From NCBI GenBank assembly GCA_033026295.1, contig CM065170.1, forward strand, positions 11,996,040 through 12,060,039: DNA of 64,000 nt. Reading direction: 5' to 3'. The notes under the pieces are model-generated. The model was given only the letters and a program-made list of their open reading frames with translations, was not told the origin of the DNA and made no database searches. The translations under genes and the position numbers were made by a program. Source of the DNA: Channa striata (taxonomy: Eukaryota > Chordata > Actinopteri > Anabantiformes > Channidae). This document shows, piece by piece, positions 1 to 14,500 of this stretch. Numbering within the stretch: position 1 is the first letter of the stretch; each line of letters starts with the position of its first letter.

Positions 1-3000
1 TCTCCAGGCGCCCACGCTTGTGGGCCAACTTCACCTCACACTGTGGATATACAAATATAGCTTTATAAATGGGATAGAGGTACAGTCACAAAAATGGAAG
101 CAGAGGCATCAAAGAAGTGAAAGTGAGACAAAATGCTTAAAAGTGTTTTACATATAAAGATAAATTATACTGCATATACTAACATATGGCTTGGAACTGA
201 CCATAAAACCACAGTTGTCTTTTCACATAAAAATACATCTGTCTTGTTGGCCCAAATCATAAAGTGAGGGCTGCAAAATGGAAAAACATTCATTCCCAAT
301 AACAGAGGCTGTCAGATTTACAAGCTTTGCCCACAATGATTTTTTTGATGCTGAGTACGGACACTTTTCTGCCAGCAGGAAGTTCTGAATTAAAAATGCA
401 GCACACAATGCAGCACAGTTAACACTGAGCTGAGCTTAAGCCGGTAGACACAGTTCATTTCACACTCTCATCCCAGATCAGCAGACAACACAGCAGCAAG
501 GTCATCCAGCTCAACAGAAAATCTAAATCCAAGCTGTCCAAAGTAGTTTCTTAACATTGTCTTGTCCTGTTCTCTAGTTATGTGATTGCCTCAGTTGGGG
601 AAAAAGTATTTGCCTATTTTTCATCCAGGTACTGCAGCAAGTACTTATATTCCACAGTGATGCCCTCTGAGTTTTAGCTCACAAGAGACAAATTCTAGCC
701 CCACAGCAGACTCCTGCTTCCAGCCAGGGGTTATGAAACATTTAGCACCTGTAAAACATTAATCGCCTTAATCAATGAGGAGCAGAGGCAGCGTCCGTAG
801 TGCTGCACTAAATAAACCCTTCACATGCAAGGAATATATATGCGCTACTAATAGTAATAACACATGGTTAAATTATTCCATGTGTGCAGGGATACACAAT
901 ACAAAGCCCATACCCAGGGCAGGTTTAACACACACTCAGCTACAGATACAGCTACAGGCACCCATCCCCCAACTCCATGCTGAAGCAGGCTGATGAAACC
1001 TTTCCCAAAAGTTGGCAGCTGGCTGGTGGAGAAACTTCCATATTTCTCTCTCAGTGCTATCAGATAGAAAACTAAGAACATGCAAATGACGAAAATAAAA
1101 GAGAAGGGTGATGGGACAACAAAGCCTTTGTCAGGAGGTCGTTAAAGAACCAGGTGTGTGTGTGCGTGTTCTTTTTTTTGGTCAGTCTTTTATAAGAAAA
1201 CAAGTACTGACTCCCTCATGACTTTGGACCAGTCAAGTAGATTCCCTTTTTGTGACACCGTGTACCCCATTTTATTACATCCCTTTGAAAGCCCCTAGGC
1301 TACTTAACTATAAATGCACACAACTACTTCGACGTTTACCTCAAGGTTGAGAAAGCCCCCGTCGTGCGCAGCTGTGACTCGAGGTGAGGGCTCAAACCAT
1401 TCACAAGATTTGCCTAGGAGGTTGCGTAGCATCCTGACCGATGAGACGGTGACAGAGCCGGAGCATCGAGCCAGAATCAACACATTATCGCTCCACCAGT
1501 TGACATCCACCAGCGGGTAGTATTGCTCCTTATCTGGGACACGTATGGAGAAATGTGAGGGCAGTGGAGGTGAGGTGACTGTACACCAAAGAAGGAGAAA
1601 AGCCAATAAAGAATGGCAGAAAAGTTTTCCTCAGAGTGTTTTGAACGGGTGTCTTTCTCTGTAGACATATTTATCACTTGTCATGCATGAAATGATGACT
1701 TATACACAGATTATGTTTACACAAGCTGTCATAGCTGTCAACAGTACTGGCCCAAAACTGTCAAAAAAAGACTGTACAGCTGCACAAACAGGCATACTGT
1801 ACGCACCAACACATACAGAAATACACACACTCACAAGCATGGACACTGCAGGAGAAAAATGTCTGCTGGGTGTGGAATACGGTATAGGGAAGTATGTCTA
1901 AATAACTGTGTAATTCAGTGAATAGGACATGTCAAAGATCATTCAATTTTATCCAGTGTGTACTGCTGTGTCAGCAGCAAGGTCATCTCTCTTTAGTTCT
2001 TCAGGCTGAACTACCTTTTATCTTCTTCCTTCTCTCCAATGATGTCTTCCACTCTGGGTTGATCTCTTCAAATCCTGGCTGCAGGGAGGACCGAAGGGTG
2101 GAGACACCACAACAGAAGAATGAAAAATAGAAAGAGAGGAGGAGAGAGGAGTGGAGAAATTAATCTGCCTACCCTGTTTACACTGTCAGTACACACAGAC
2201 ACACAGAAGCTCTGCTCGGTCAGACTTGCGCTAAAGCACAACACACACAAAATCACATGACACAAACTCTCAAAACATTCTGCAAACATAGCTTCTCCCT
2301 AAGCCATCTCACTTACTGTTTAATGGCAGTGCACGCACACAAACACACAAACACATGCTCTCATACTTAGGAAGAAATTACATTAATACAGTCATTCGAG
2401 CATCCAATTTACAAAAAATAATAACAGGAAACACAAGTGGAATCCACACACATTTATTCTGCATAAATCATGCATGCACACAAACACTAGCAGGCTAGAG
2501 GTGTACCTGTGTGTCTTGGCTCCATGTGGCCCTTTGTTTGAGAGAGGGGACATCCCAGAGAGACAGACGACCGGAAAAGTGGATTACAGCCAGCAGGGTG
2601 CCGTCAGGACTCAGGCTCATGCGAAATACACCATCCTGGACAGCCCATATGCAGACACACACATACACACACACATTCTAATTAAAGTGCTTCATAATTA
2701 TTTCTGATTACACCTCTAATTAGCAACAAGGAAAACAGAAAAAGAAGAGGCCTGTACAACCTTTTCATCTGCTTGTCTTGAAAAGAACCTGAAGCTTGGG
2801 ATCTTGAAGAAACCTCTCTTCTGATTCTAACAGACAAAACAGCAGGTGATAAGAATGCGTGCACTGAACAGCTTACATAATTTTGTATAAGCATTTGCAA
2901 GAGTGCGGCCTCCTCACCGTATTGATATCGTCCTCGTAGCTGGTGACCTGCTTGTAGTGTGGTGAGCCAGACAGAGCCCTCCAGGCTGTGATCCCACGGC

Positions 3001-5492
3001 ATAAGGCTTTGGACATACTGTCATCCCCCGCCTCACAGCCTCCCACCAGCAGCAACCTAAAAAAACAAGGATGAAAGTGATCATGGTCACAACCTCCATG
3101 ACTGTAGGCCAAAAATCAATTAGGACTACAAGCAAGGTGGTTCCTATCAGGACATTCTTCAGACTGAGTCTGAGCATTCAGACCACTGAAATGCCATTTA
3201 GCAAAGTCTTGGATTCATTATTATTTATCAGAGGTGAAAGACTGTCTGGAATCGATGACAACAGTTCAGACACAAACAACTTCACAATGACCACAGAGAT
3301 CTGTAGGTCTCTACTCGAGGTGAAGCTGGAAAGATGCAACAATTGCAGGAGGTAATGTTCAGCTCAACACTGCCCCCTGGTGAAGGCAGATTGGACATTT
3401 AGTAAGAGCCAAGACCTTAGATTGACTTTGTAAACTGATGAAAAGCAGTTCGGGGTTGATATGGTAGCTCATACGTGATATATGCTGCTATTCATGCATA
3501 CTGTGATCTGAGGCTTCTCTAAAACAGATGCTAGACTGTTACTAGCTTCCTTGATCCACCCTATAGGCTGCTCATACTGTATGTTTATTCACTTAGTGCA
3601 TTCATTCTGTCAGCAATTCTTATGTTGAACTGATGTCTAACTGTATATCTGGAAAGATTACCGAAGTATTTATAATGCCAACTGCAGCCGCTTAATATAA
3701 AAACTGTTTTAAATCTTCAGCAACGCATTGTTTTCATTTGATGTTCAGTTACTGAAATTATCTCCAGTTGCTTACCTTGGCTTTTTCTTATCTGTACCCA
3801 TTACTCAATGTTGATGACCCAGTTTTCAATACAAGAATAGTTCAAGTTTTTAACAATTATCAGTTGGCAAACACTTGCTAGCATCTGCCAAAATCCATTA
3901 ATCCTCCTAACCAAGCTTTACCAGCTGAACTAAACCTGGTTTGTGCAAACTGGGGAAGCTCGGGGAAAACAATAAGGTCACTAGGTCTGAGCTTGACATA
4001 ATTAAGCACACCCTCGGAATGCCACAAGGCGAAGAAGGCCAAGGACATTCTGGACCGCTATAGTCTATTTCTGCAGGGACTGCATTAAAGTGATTGCTTC
4101 ATTTATTCCTAAGTAAGCCGCTTGGCCCTGCTCCATAATGTCACATCCTTTGCCTGTGTAGCGATGTCTGTATTAGAAAGAAACTTTTGTGACTCTTTTT
4201 TTTTGGACCTACCAAAAAGATGTTTTATGCAATATTCTACCTATCATTATCATAACCTGTCGGCCAAGCAACCTTAAAGTGAACTTCAATCCATTAAACT
4301 TAGTTCTACTACAGTAATCGATATCATACATATTTACAGCCATATTGAATGCATGTTGGAGGGTACTCATAATGCCCCTAGATGTCAAATGATGTAAGTG
4401 TTTGAAATCACTCTGCAACTTTCAAACTTATTATTTAAGCTTTAAATGGCATCACGTACTATCATCTGCAAGGGGTTTAATGAGAAAAATTGATTCAAAG
4501 GACGTATAAGGATGTCTGTAGATGTCTGAATATAAATGTATGAAAACCACACTTGATAAAACACTGTTCTAATAAAAGCAGGCATAGACTGAGGCAACCA
4601 CAGAAGAAAATAAAGGATGTCAAATGAATGTGGTCATTAATTTTCATGTCTGTGATAGATTAAACACTAAATGGTGGCAAAAATGTTCATTTTTCAAAAT
4701 ATCCATTATTTCAGCTATAATCTACAAGCACTCCAGGCTGATAGGGGGTTGGATTGTTGGCAAAAAACTTACTTACCGGTGGCCTGGGTGGTAAATAGCT
4801 GAGGTGATGCCATGAGAGTAATGTGCAGAGAAGCTGAAGCTGTGATTCTCTTGGAAGTTCTGATTGGTTCCCACACTGAGAGAAAGGAGATGAGGATGGG
4901 GGTGAAAGTCACACAATAAGTCACCTAAAATTGAACTATGGTATAATCCAAACATGAACACTGGCGGTGAAAAGTCTGTTTTTGGGAAGATGACAGAGCA
5001 ATATTAATCCCAGCTGCAATTAAAATTAGACATGGCAAGATACTTTAAGGAGCATAATTTAAGTGGGTAATCTAAATTAGATCAGAATTAAAGGAGAGTA
5101 TAGAGCATTTTGTGTTGGCATATCCTTCCGATGTACACTAGAGAAGAAAGAAAGGAGGTCAAGAAAAGGAAGCACGAAAGACAGAAACAAGGGAAATATC
5201 TACGATATCTGTGGGATTCCCAGCTAAGCTTCCCCAGACATATTGGTGTTTACACCCCAGTAAAGCACTAAAACATACAGAAATGATAGAGTGCAAAAAA
5301 TTAAGAAAAGTGACCTGCCTCAAGGCTTGACTTTAATTGTGAACTTCTAAGTCAAACAGTTTAAGGGACAATATTGAAATGCAGTCATATGAAAAGGAAG
5401 AGTAAGCTCCATATGAACCCTTAAAACAAGCTAGCAAATTCAGAGTAAATCTGGTGCAAATGTCCCCCACATCTTAATTACCTACTTACACA

Positions 5493-5524
<32 letters not shown>

Positions 5525-8500
5525 GCTTCAAAGGCAGCTAACACCATTTATTGCCTGTAATAGAAAAATAAATCAGCATTTTCCTCCCTTCTTAGTAAAC
5601 ATCACTACGCATGCCGAATCGAAGGGAAGTCGTGAAGCGCACAATGACTTCTGATCAAGATTCAGCACACAAGCACAATCTCATCCCATGTCTTGAAGTG
5701 TCAGCGCACCCAGGCTTGGTGTGACTGCAGCAATCATCCAGAATAAAATGGAAAATCTCTGAAACAACGCTAAATTAAAAAAGTGAAGCATGAGCACAAA
5801 TGAGTAAAGCACACGGGCAATGATGCACAAGCATACACGTTTAAGATCAGGAGTTATTAATCAAACTAAATAAAATTTGTGTCTGCATAAGAACTGGCAA
5901 GCAAGGAAAATTATATTCACAAAGAGAGGTCACTCCCCTGAATGTTTGCATATAGATGAGAATGCACCATTGAATCATGCCACAAGAAGTTTGCACTGTT
6001 CTATGAAGGTTATAATATACAGTACATGCATTTAAATCAGATGATAATACAGCAGTTCACAATAGATCTTACAGTCTAGGAACAAGGAATAACACCAAAT
6101 AGTAAAAGAAACTGCAATTTTTTTTAAACAAAATAAATATGTTCTTTGCTGGATATTTCACACTGTTTAAACAGTTTAAATGTTGAATCTGAAAGGATTT
6201 GAAGAGTCTGTAAAGCCATGACTTCAGTTATAGTTTATTCACTGAAAAATTGCACGTTGTAATTTACCGTAAATTCTGGACTATAGAGCGCACCTAAATT
6301 TAAGCCACAACCGCTAAAATTTAAAAGAAATATATATTTTGTCACATATAAACCGCATCGGACTATAAGCCGCCAATATCCAGGCTGAGAAATAAGATCT
6401 TTACATAGAAAGATTTTGTACCATAAGTGTTTATTCATACACCTGAACCTGAATGGTGCCTGTAACACGGCAGTAAAAGTGCAGATGTTTGCTGTTGTGC
6501 GTCTTGGGTTGCATGCGCTAAGAATAAAAACTGGCGCTTTTTTGTTTGCACTGACTTCCATCTACAGCGCCCATCTGAGGGCTGCAGAAAAATTCATAGA
6601 AAAGCCGCATCTCTGTAAAAGCCGCATGGTTCAAAACGTCGGAAAAAAGTAGCGGCTTATAGTCCGGAAAATACGGTATGTAAGATCCCTAAACCTATAG
6701 GCAGGTGGTTGAACTGTAGCAGCTGAACTAACAAATAGGAGTGAAAACAGGTGAACTGAAAGTAGAACTCACAAATCATAATTCCACTTAATGTGGAAAG
6801 GTGGAAGATGTGGTTAGTTTTACTGTTAATTACTACAGTAACTGTAACTATTAAAGCTGAAAAAAAGGGCCAAATAAAGTTTAAAAGTGCACAGCAGTTA
6901 AAATGTCAGCTTTTAAGCAGTGAGCTACGGCGATATGATGAGCTGGTAGTGTTGGTTGAAGTGGAATCGTCAAGAGAGATTAGTGCTAGTTCATGTATAA
7001 AATGAAAGCTTAATGTCTAACCACTAAAAAGAATAGGAAAAGAAAACATTGTTAAAAGAGAATTCAGAGATGAAGACATGAGACCTGAAAGTTTAAAGAA
7101 TGTCAGCACACACAAATGCGTTGAAACGGCAGTTAAAGAAAAAGACATGAAGGCAATGGAAGTGTCAGTTTCTATAAAAGTGTGTCATTAGAAATGTGTG
7201 ACAGTTGTCATTTACATGCTGAAAGATTTGCAGCTGAGGAGCTAAACATAAACATACAGTAGGTAAAGTAACATTAAAGAGTTAAAGTGGGAGCGCTAAA
7301 GGCTGTTAATGTGTGAAGATGCACAGTTGAACATTCACTTGAAATTTGAACGCATCTGAAACAAGATGCACTGTCTTGTGAAGCTTTAAAATTTAAGGTA
7401 AATGCTGTTCAATGCATAGATAATAAACGGTTCCAGGTTCCTACCTGACATCTCAGTAACAGGACCTTATGTCCCCTGTAAGTCATTTGTTCTAGCCAGG
7501 GTATTGAGACTAATATTTATATACTTTAGGTCCTGTTATGTGCCTTTTTACTATGTGGATTTGTGGAGCCATTCAGTCTCTCACCTGACAAGATAACTCT
7601 TGAGCACGCCACCATATGTGATAACAAGCAGCTCAGCTGACCACTGAGCACTGGCTGTGTATTCCAGGAAGATCAGGCCCGCCACTGCACAACTGAAATC
7701 CCCAGGAAAACTCACTACCTAGATAAAACGAAAGATATAAATGGTAGAGAGAATGAAAAGATGTGGAGAGACATTTAATTATTATTTATCTGTTTGTGCC
7801 CCCACCAGGTTTTAACAAGGGTAAAAAACAAAGACATGTTATACCAGCAGCTTTTTTAAAAGAAAAGAAAACTGACTGAAGAAAATAATGGGACATGGAA
7901 GACAGGAACCAAAATATAACAGAGAGATAACGCGAAAGAGAGACAGAAAGTGGGAGAGGTGGAGGAGGGGGGGACAGGCAAATTGTAATTTTTTTTCATC
8001 CATGCACACTTTCTGTCAAATTGACTTTTTTTATCATCTCCTCCAGAAATAGCACCAAGTCACTGTTGTGTGCACTTAACAGTGACAAACAAGAGAAACA
8101 GCAAAGCAGAGCAGGGGGTGCTGGTAAAAGGGTGCAGGCACACACTGCAGATGCATAACAAAAGGAAAGTGGCACTAAAGGAATGAGGATCACAGACTTC
8201 GAAAGATGAGTGTGGCTGGGGATAAGGCCGAATGTCTGTGCTCATCTTCCTTGACAGGGCAGATAGAGGAATAAAGGGAATGACGGATAGAAGTGAATTA
8301 ATGGTGATATGTGGCACACAGAGGACATTAAAGTGAGGGGGGATGGCAGATGGACTTGAAATGGCAGCGCAAAGAGAGATACTGAACAACAGACGTGAGG
8401 ATGAGAGAAATGCTGGAGGACAGAAGGAAAGGAGGATCAAGGGAAGATGGGGGAGCAGGAGGGATGTGAAAAATTAAAGGGAAGAGGTGGTGAAGATGGA

Positions 8501-11500
8501 GAGAAGACGAATGGGAAACAGAAAAGAAAGGAAATGAAAAAGCAACAGAGAATGAATTAGAAAGCAGGCGTGACAGACAAAGAGAGCACAGAGAGTGTGT
8601 GAGGTGTTTTCTTCAAAAGGTGACAGACACCTCAAAGTGCCCCGGTAATGTGTGCTACACTGAAACAGCAGAGCATGTCCAACTTTTTTCTGGATGTCTT
8701 ACTCCCCATCGCCGTGTCACTACAAAGCTGCAAATACAGTATCACGCAGTATAGTATCATTTTGTATTAAGTTTCCCAAACTTTAACTCATGATTGTGTT
8801 TAAAAACTAAATAACTATAAATGTCATTGTGCTACTTTTGAATGACATATTTGGGAAAGTTTGAACATCTAACATTTTGTTCTTGAACCAGTTACACGTA
8901 AAAGGAGAGTGTAGGAAAAATGCCAGAGATAACACTGAAGATAAGCTGAATCCATACGGTGCACCTAATCACTTATAATTAGTATCAATGAATGCACAGG
9001 CAAAAACACAGTCCAACATAACCATAGCTTGGAGGAGATGTGGGTTGTCGATGACGTTAAAGAGGAGGAACTGGCAAGGTTACCGGTAGGATGACAAAGA
9101 GTTCACTGCCCATGAGGTCGAACAGGCGCACTGTGCCAGTGCTATCTGCGTAAGCCAGCAAGGTGCAGTCATGGCTCCACGCCACCCTTCGCCACTGGGG
9201 ATTTGGGTCCTTTGGCACTGGAACAGATGGAGAAAAAAAAAAAAAAAAAAACACCTGAAAACTCACAGAACACAGAGTGAGAATGACAGAGTTTCAGGAA
9301 GCAGAGGGTTTCTGACTAAACCTGATGAGAAAAACCTCTACAAATAATCTCTGGTGTTCCGGTGATGAATACAGATGGGTGAAGAAGGATAAAGCTAACA
9401 CCATAGATCAACATAGTGCGTCTAAGGACCTATCCAATTCATCTACAAACGATAGCTGGAGTAATACATCTCAATAATTGTCTCTCAAGAGGGGCACACG
9501 TACGGTCACATGCACGCTCAATGTGGGAGGGGGGGGAGGAAGGTGTAGTGAGTAAAAGAAAGGCAAAAAGACAGGGGGAGGAGAATGGAGATCATAAATC
9601 CAGCTTTTATTGAAGTACAGGCCACTGTTTCAACAATGTGCTGGCTCAGCAGTGCTGTGAGTGTAACCATATCGCTGTGATAAAGCACATCCCTGCCTGC
9701 TGGCACTTTCTCAAGGCTTTGCTGTCATTTTTCCCTCCAATAGAAGAAGTGGGGCAATCTGCAGGCCCCCGATCCCAGCCCTGTTTTGAATACCTGATTA
9801 TCTTTTGACATATTAGGCAATATGGGGGTAACGAGGTCAGCCTTTTCTTAAGCAAATAGGCACAATCTCTGTGGCTGAGGACAATTTGTAAATACATGTA
9901 TCAAGCTGCAACATTTATTATGCTCTCTTATTTTTGCATTTGCGGAACAGTGCGAAACATAATATGTCACACTGGGTACTGTGTCTGCTAAGCAATAAAG
10001 TTATGAAAAGGAAGTTATGTTTTTGTTGATATCACATAACAGTGCTATTGGCGTTTATTGTATTGAATTTCTTGTCGGAGGAATGCTGCTGCAACCCCTG
10101 GTGGGCAATACTGCAAACGAACGGAGGCGTCGGATATTGTATGACTAGAATTTTAAATGAAGAACAAAGGGAGGAAGTGGGAGGAGAGACAGACAGAGAG
10201 AGAGAGAGAACAAGAGAGAGAGAACAAAAGACAAAGGGAGGTGCAGAAAAAGAGAGCGAGAAACAATGACTCCCGCACCTACTGAGAGAAATAATAGCTC
10301 CCCAAACTTTAAGGCCTAAGTATCGTAGAGCACCTCGGGAAGTAGGCGATTTAACGCACCTTTGAGACTCTCGGCTGAAGAGGAGCAGACGAGAACATGT
10401 AGCATTATGAGAACCATAGGTACCAAGTGCGTCCTCTGTTCTCTTCTTGTTATTTTTTGCTTCCTATTTCAATCTTTTTTTTCTATTTCATTCTCAGACT
10501 GCCTCCTTTGCTATCTCCCCTCCCATTATGAATTGTATACAGTATGTTGTTCTGCTCCTGAGAGCGCTCCATTTCCACATAGATAGCTTTTTTGGGGAGC
10601 TGGAAAATTGGATGCTACTGTCCTGTTTTTTTTTTTTCCCCTGCTAGGGATGACGGGGGAAGAAGTTGTGGAAAATTACACCCAACGACCCAATAGAAGG
10701 CTTCTATCTAAAGCCTTGCACATGCATTTATCAGAGCTCAACGCTTATGAATTATGTACAGAGGTGGGAGACGTCTCAACAGTAACAGGAGCAGACAGGG
10801 AGGGAGTGAGGGAGAAAGAAAGAGACAGAGAGTGATCCGCAGGTGTGCAAGTGCCAAACACGAACACGCACTGGGATGCATACACACAAGAGCAAAAAAC
10901 TGTGGAGCGCACACACGCGCGCTCCTCCATTAAAAGCAAATGCCATTAAAGGCAGGATCACAGCAAAATCCATTAGGAGAAATCTCCGTGAAATGAAATG
11001 AAGTAAAAGTAAAATGAAAAGAGGAGATGAAATGGAATGAAAAGGAGGGGGGAGGCTGGGGTTTACATGGGCCCAGGGGCTACTGTTATCCACACTATAT
11101 ACCACACTATTAGAACAATGGCCCACAATGACGGCCAGCCAGAGCAGAACAAATACAGTCTGAGAGAAGGGGTGGGAAAGATGACGAAAATGAGAAAAAA
11201 GGCAAAATTTGGAGATTGGAAATACTGACATAAACTGCCGTGGTTTTCTTCTGGACTGAGCTTTTGCTTTGTTGTTGTGAAGTGTTTGGGGCAGTGTTTG
11301 TGTGTGGAATACGCGTACAGAAAAATGCAAATATAGAGAAAGATGCATTTATTGGTTTTTAATTTTCGATTGCATGTACTCTTTCTGAGAATAGCTGCTT
11401 TGAAATAAACCTAAAGGTTTAGTTTTTTGATTGTAGAATCAATCTCATAATATAGCTGTTTATATATAACTGTTTAGATATATATATATAACTGAGAGAG

Positions 11501-14500
11501 AGAGTTTCAAACACTTTATATGATGCGCCAATGTTCTGAGAACCAATGCAGATCACTACCATGTAACGTCCATGTAATGAAAATGTCTCTATACACAGTG
11601 GCTTTAAATCACTGACCCTGCAGACGACATTAAATATATCTTAAATTACATATAGTGATTTGTTCTATTGCCAACAAACATTTTGATCAGTGCACCTTTA
11701 GGTTAAAACATAAAAATAAAACATGTACATGTGTCTAACTGCTCTATGTTTGATCTCTACCATGTTTACAACCACTTAACTCCTGGACTAGTTCAGAAAG
11801 TTTGGAAATTTAGGCCTCACCACCTTTAGATAGTACACACTGAACCATTTTAATAGCTAATCAAACAATCAAGGTGATTTATTATTTATCAGCAAGTTTA
11901 AGACTGAGTTTTACGCGTGGCAGTATAAGTGATTAGGGTGATTATCTGTGTTGCCGTTCACAATCTCTTTCACTCATTCTAATTAGTCACATTGATCGAT
12001 ATGTTTACAATTTTAGACCAATGATAAACTTACAAATGATTGGTGTGATCTTCTACTTGATTTAAATGAATTTAAAGGTCTGACGTGAACTATATCTGAA
12101 TAAGTATTTAAATAATGTGATGTGATAATACTGGGTTTCTTTCTAATTCCATCCATGACAACAGAATGTATTTTAATGCACTGAACATGAATTTGACAAT
12201 ACGTGAGTTTTCCCACATGTCTAATATTGTTGTTAATACTTAGTAACTCCAGCCATACGTCAGAATCACCTTCACTCTGTTCCTAATGTCCTGTGTTGTA
12301 CAATATTGAATACCAATATATTCTCAAATGAGAAAATGAGACTTCTGATTAATGTCTGAATCTGATTAGATAAAAACATAAACGTCTTGCAAGCAGACTG
12401 CACACTCAGACATACACACAGTTTGCCCTCAATCTCACTTCCTTTCTGTTTCTCTCTCTCTGCCTCTGTTTCGCTTTCTCTGTCTCTCTCTCTCTCACAC
12501 ACAAACTCACGCCTAGAGTAATCGCTCAAAATCAGAGAAAACAATACAAGGACACAGACCATAACTCTACTAGATCAAATAAAAAGACAGACATAGCACA
12601 TGAACCGCTGCAAGCGCACACACATAAACCAAATGTACTGCACAATGATAACACATCACATTTATAAAGCAAATGGGTTTAGTGAGTTGAGCTGTGAGGG
12701 TGAGGTGAGGCTGTATCTGTCATTTACTATGTGTGATTGATAAAACAAGTGGCGGGGTCTTACCCTGGCACTTTCCGATGACTGAGCCAAAGTCATCTCT
12801 CACAGACCTGAGGAGCAAACACACAGTGAAATAAAGCAAAAAGCAGTGACATTAACACTTCAAGACAAGGATACACATACCTTAGGGAGCAACTACACAC
12901 ACGCAAGCGCACACACACAACCCTAGCCTGATACGACCTGGTATGAGGTGGGTTATAACATCTGATGATAGCCTGCAAACTAAAGTAGCTCAATGGATCA
13001 ATCAAGAGGGGCCTTGACACTAGGCAGTGTTTAGAAAGACTCTTAACAGAGCTCAGTAGATAAGGCCTTGAGCTGACTTAACTCACACCAACTGATGCCA
13101 TGAAGAAAGGCTATAAAACACACTGTGATTAAACAACAGTAGTGTGAACCAAGGACACCTGAGAAACCCACGATATAAAGCTGAGGCGTAAGTAGAGACA
13201 CTTGATTGCGCTCGATTACAGTGAGTCAACCGCAACGCAATTCTGGGTGGAAGTGACAACAGAGACAATCTCATATTTTACACATTGATGTGTGAATTAA
13301 AATTCCTCCGAAGTACACCAAGGGTCAAGCACTAAATAATCATCTGGGCTAAGACTTCACATAGTTCAAAATGCCTCTTGTTAAGCCCTGGAGACCAAGG
13401 CATGTGTATACTAGGTAAATCGTTGTTATTGATTTTCATTTCAATTTTGCTCCATTTAAAGCATAACATTGTCATGTCAATAGCACAATGCTGAGTAAGA
13501 AGGATTTTTCTGTGTAAGGGGAAAATTGGATTTGTGTCTGAAAATAATTACAGCCACTCAAAATGAGCACAAACATACTCATATATGCTTGGGTCTCTTT
13601 CTCTGTCACATATTAAACATTTAAAGACATATTGCTGTTTTAAAAATAGTAATTTGATTCTCAGTCGGAGTAATAAATGGGGGTTACAAAAGGTATTCCA
13701 AACTGACTCAAATATTTATACTACAAATTATTCTATTGTTACTGAATGTACAGTGAAAACTGTTAGATAAATGTTGAGACTGCAGTTCTTTCTAAAGGGA
13801 GATGTGATAAATTGCCCCATTAATTAAAAGGTTCTCTATCATTTGCACACACAGACAGAGTACCTCAAACAGAGGGATGGAGTTCAATAATTACCTAATC
13901 TCCACACACTGGTCCTGAACCACTGCCAAGAGTTTGCCATTACTGTGGAGAAAAACAAGACAATTGTGAGGAATGAACAAAAGAAATAAAGAAATGAGAC
14001 AGAACAGAAGACGAGGGAAAGAGAGAGAGGAAATAGTTAATTCATGTAATTATACACATTTTAAATCAAAATGAGATACGAAATCAGAATATTAGAGAAG
14101 GTAATCCACAGTACCTGCAACAATAAAGCAAAAAATTTCAGTGTGTGTGTGTGTGTGTGTGTTCTAAAGATAAGCTGGGGTAAAGAGGGGGGTAATAATA
14201 ATTTGGAACACTAAACAGAACACAGATAGTTTCGGAGGGAATAAAATCAAAAAGAATGGTAGGAGGGCAGGCAGAAATAAAATGGAAGGATCCAGCCCAT
14301 CAAAGTAATGGACATACGCAGCATCAATTGACTACGCTTAACAGTGTCTTACACGGCTGAATCAATAGCCAATTAAAAACTGCCTTTCTACTTGGTTTGT
14401 CTGTTGTAACGAGTACAATTAAATGATTGGTTGAGGAGATAAGGAAAGAGGAATGAGAAGAGAGAGAGGCAGCAGGGTGGATGGTTTAGTGCAGCAAGGT

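Noticed and set aside
10776..11348. 190-codon minus-strand ORF in an nbas intron
   Set aside because: Low-complexity Ser/Leu/Phe/His translation of purine-rich DNA with no family resemblance and no splice context.
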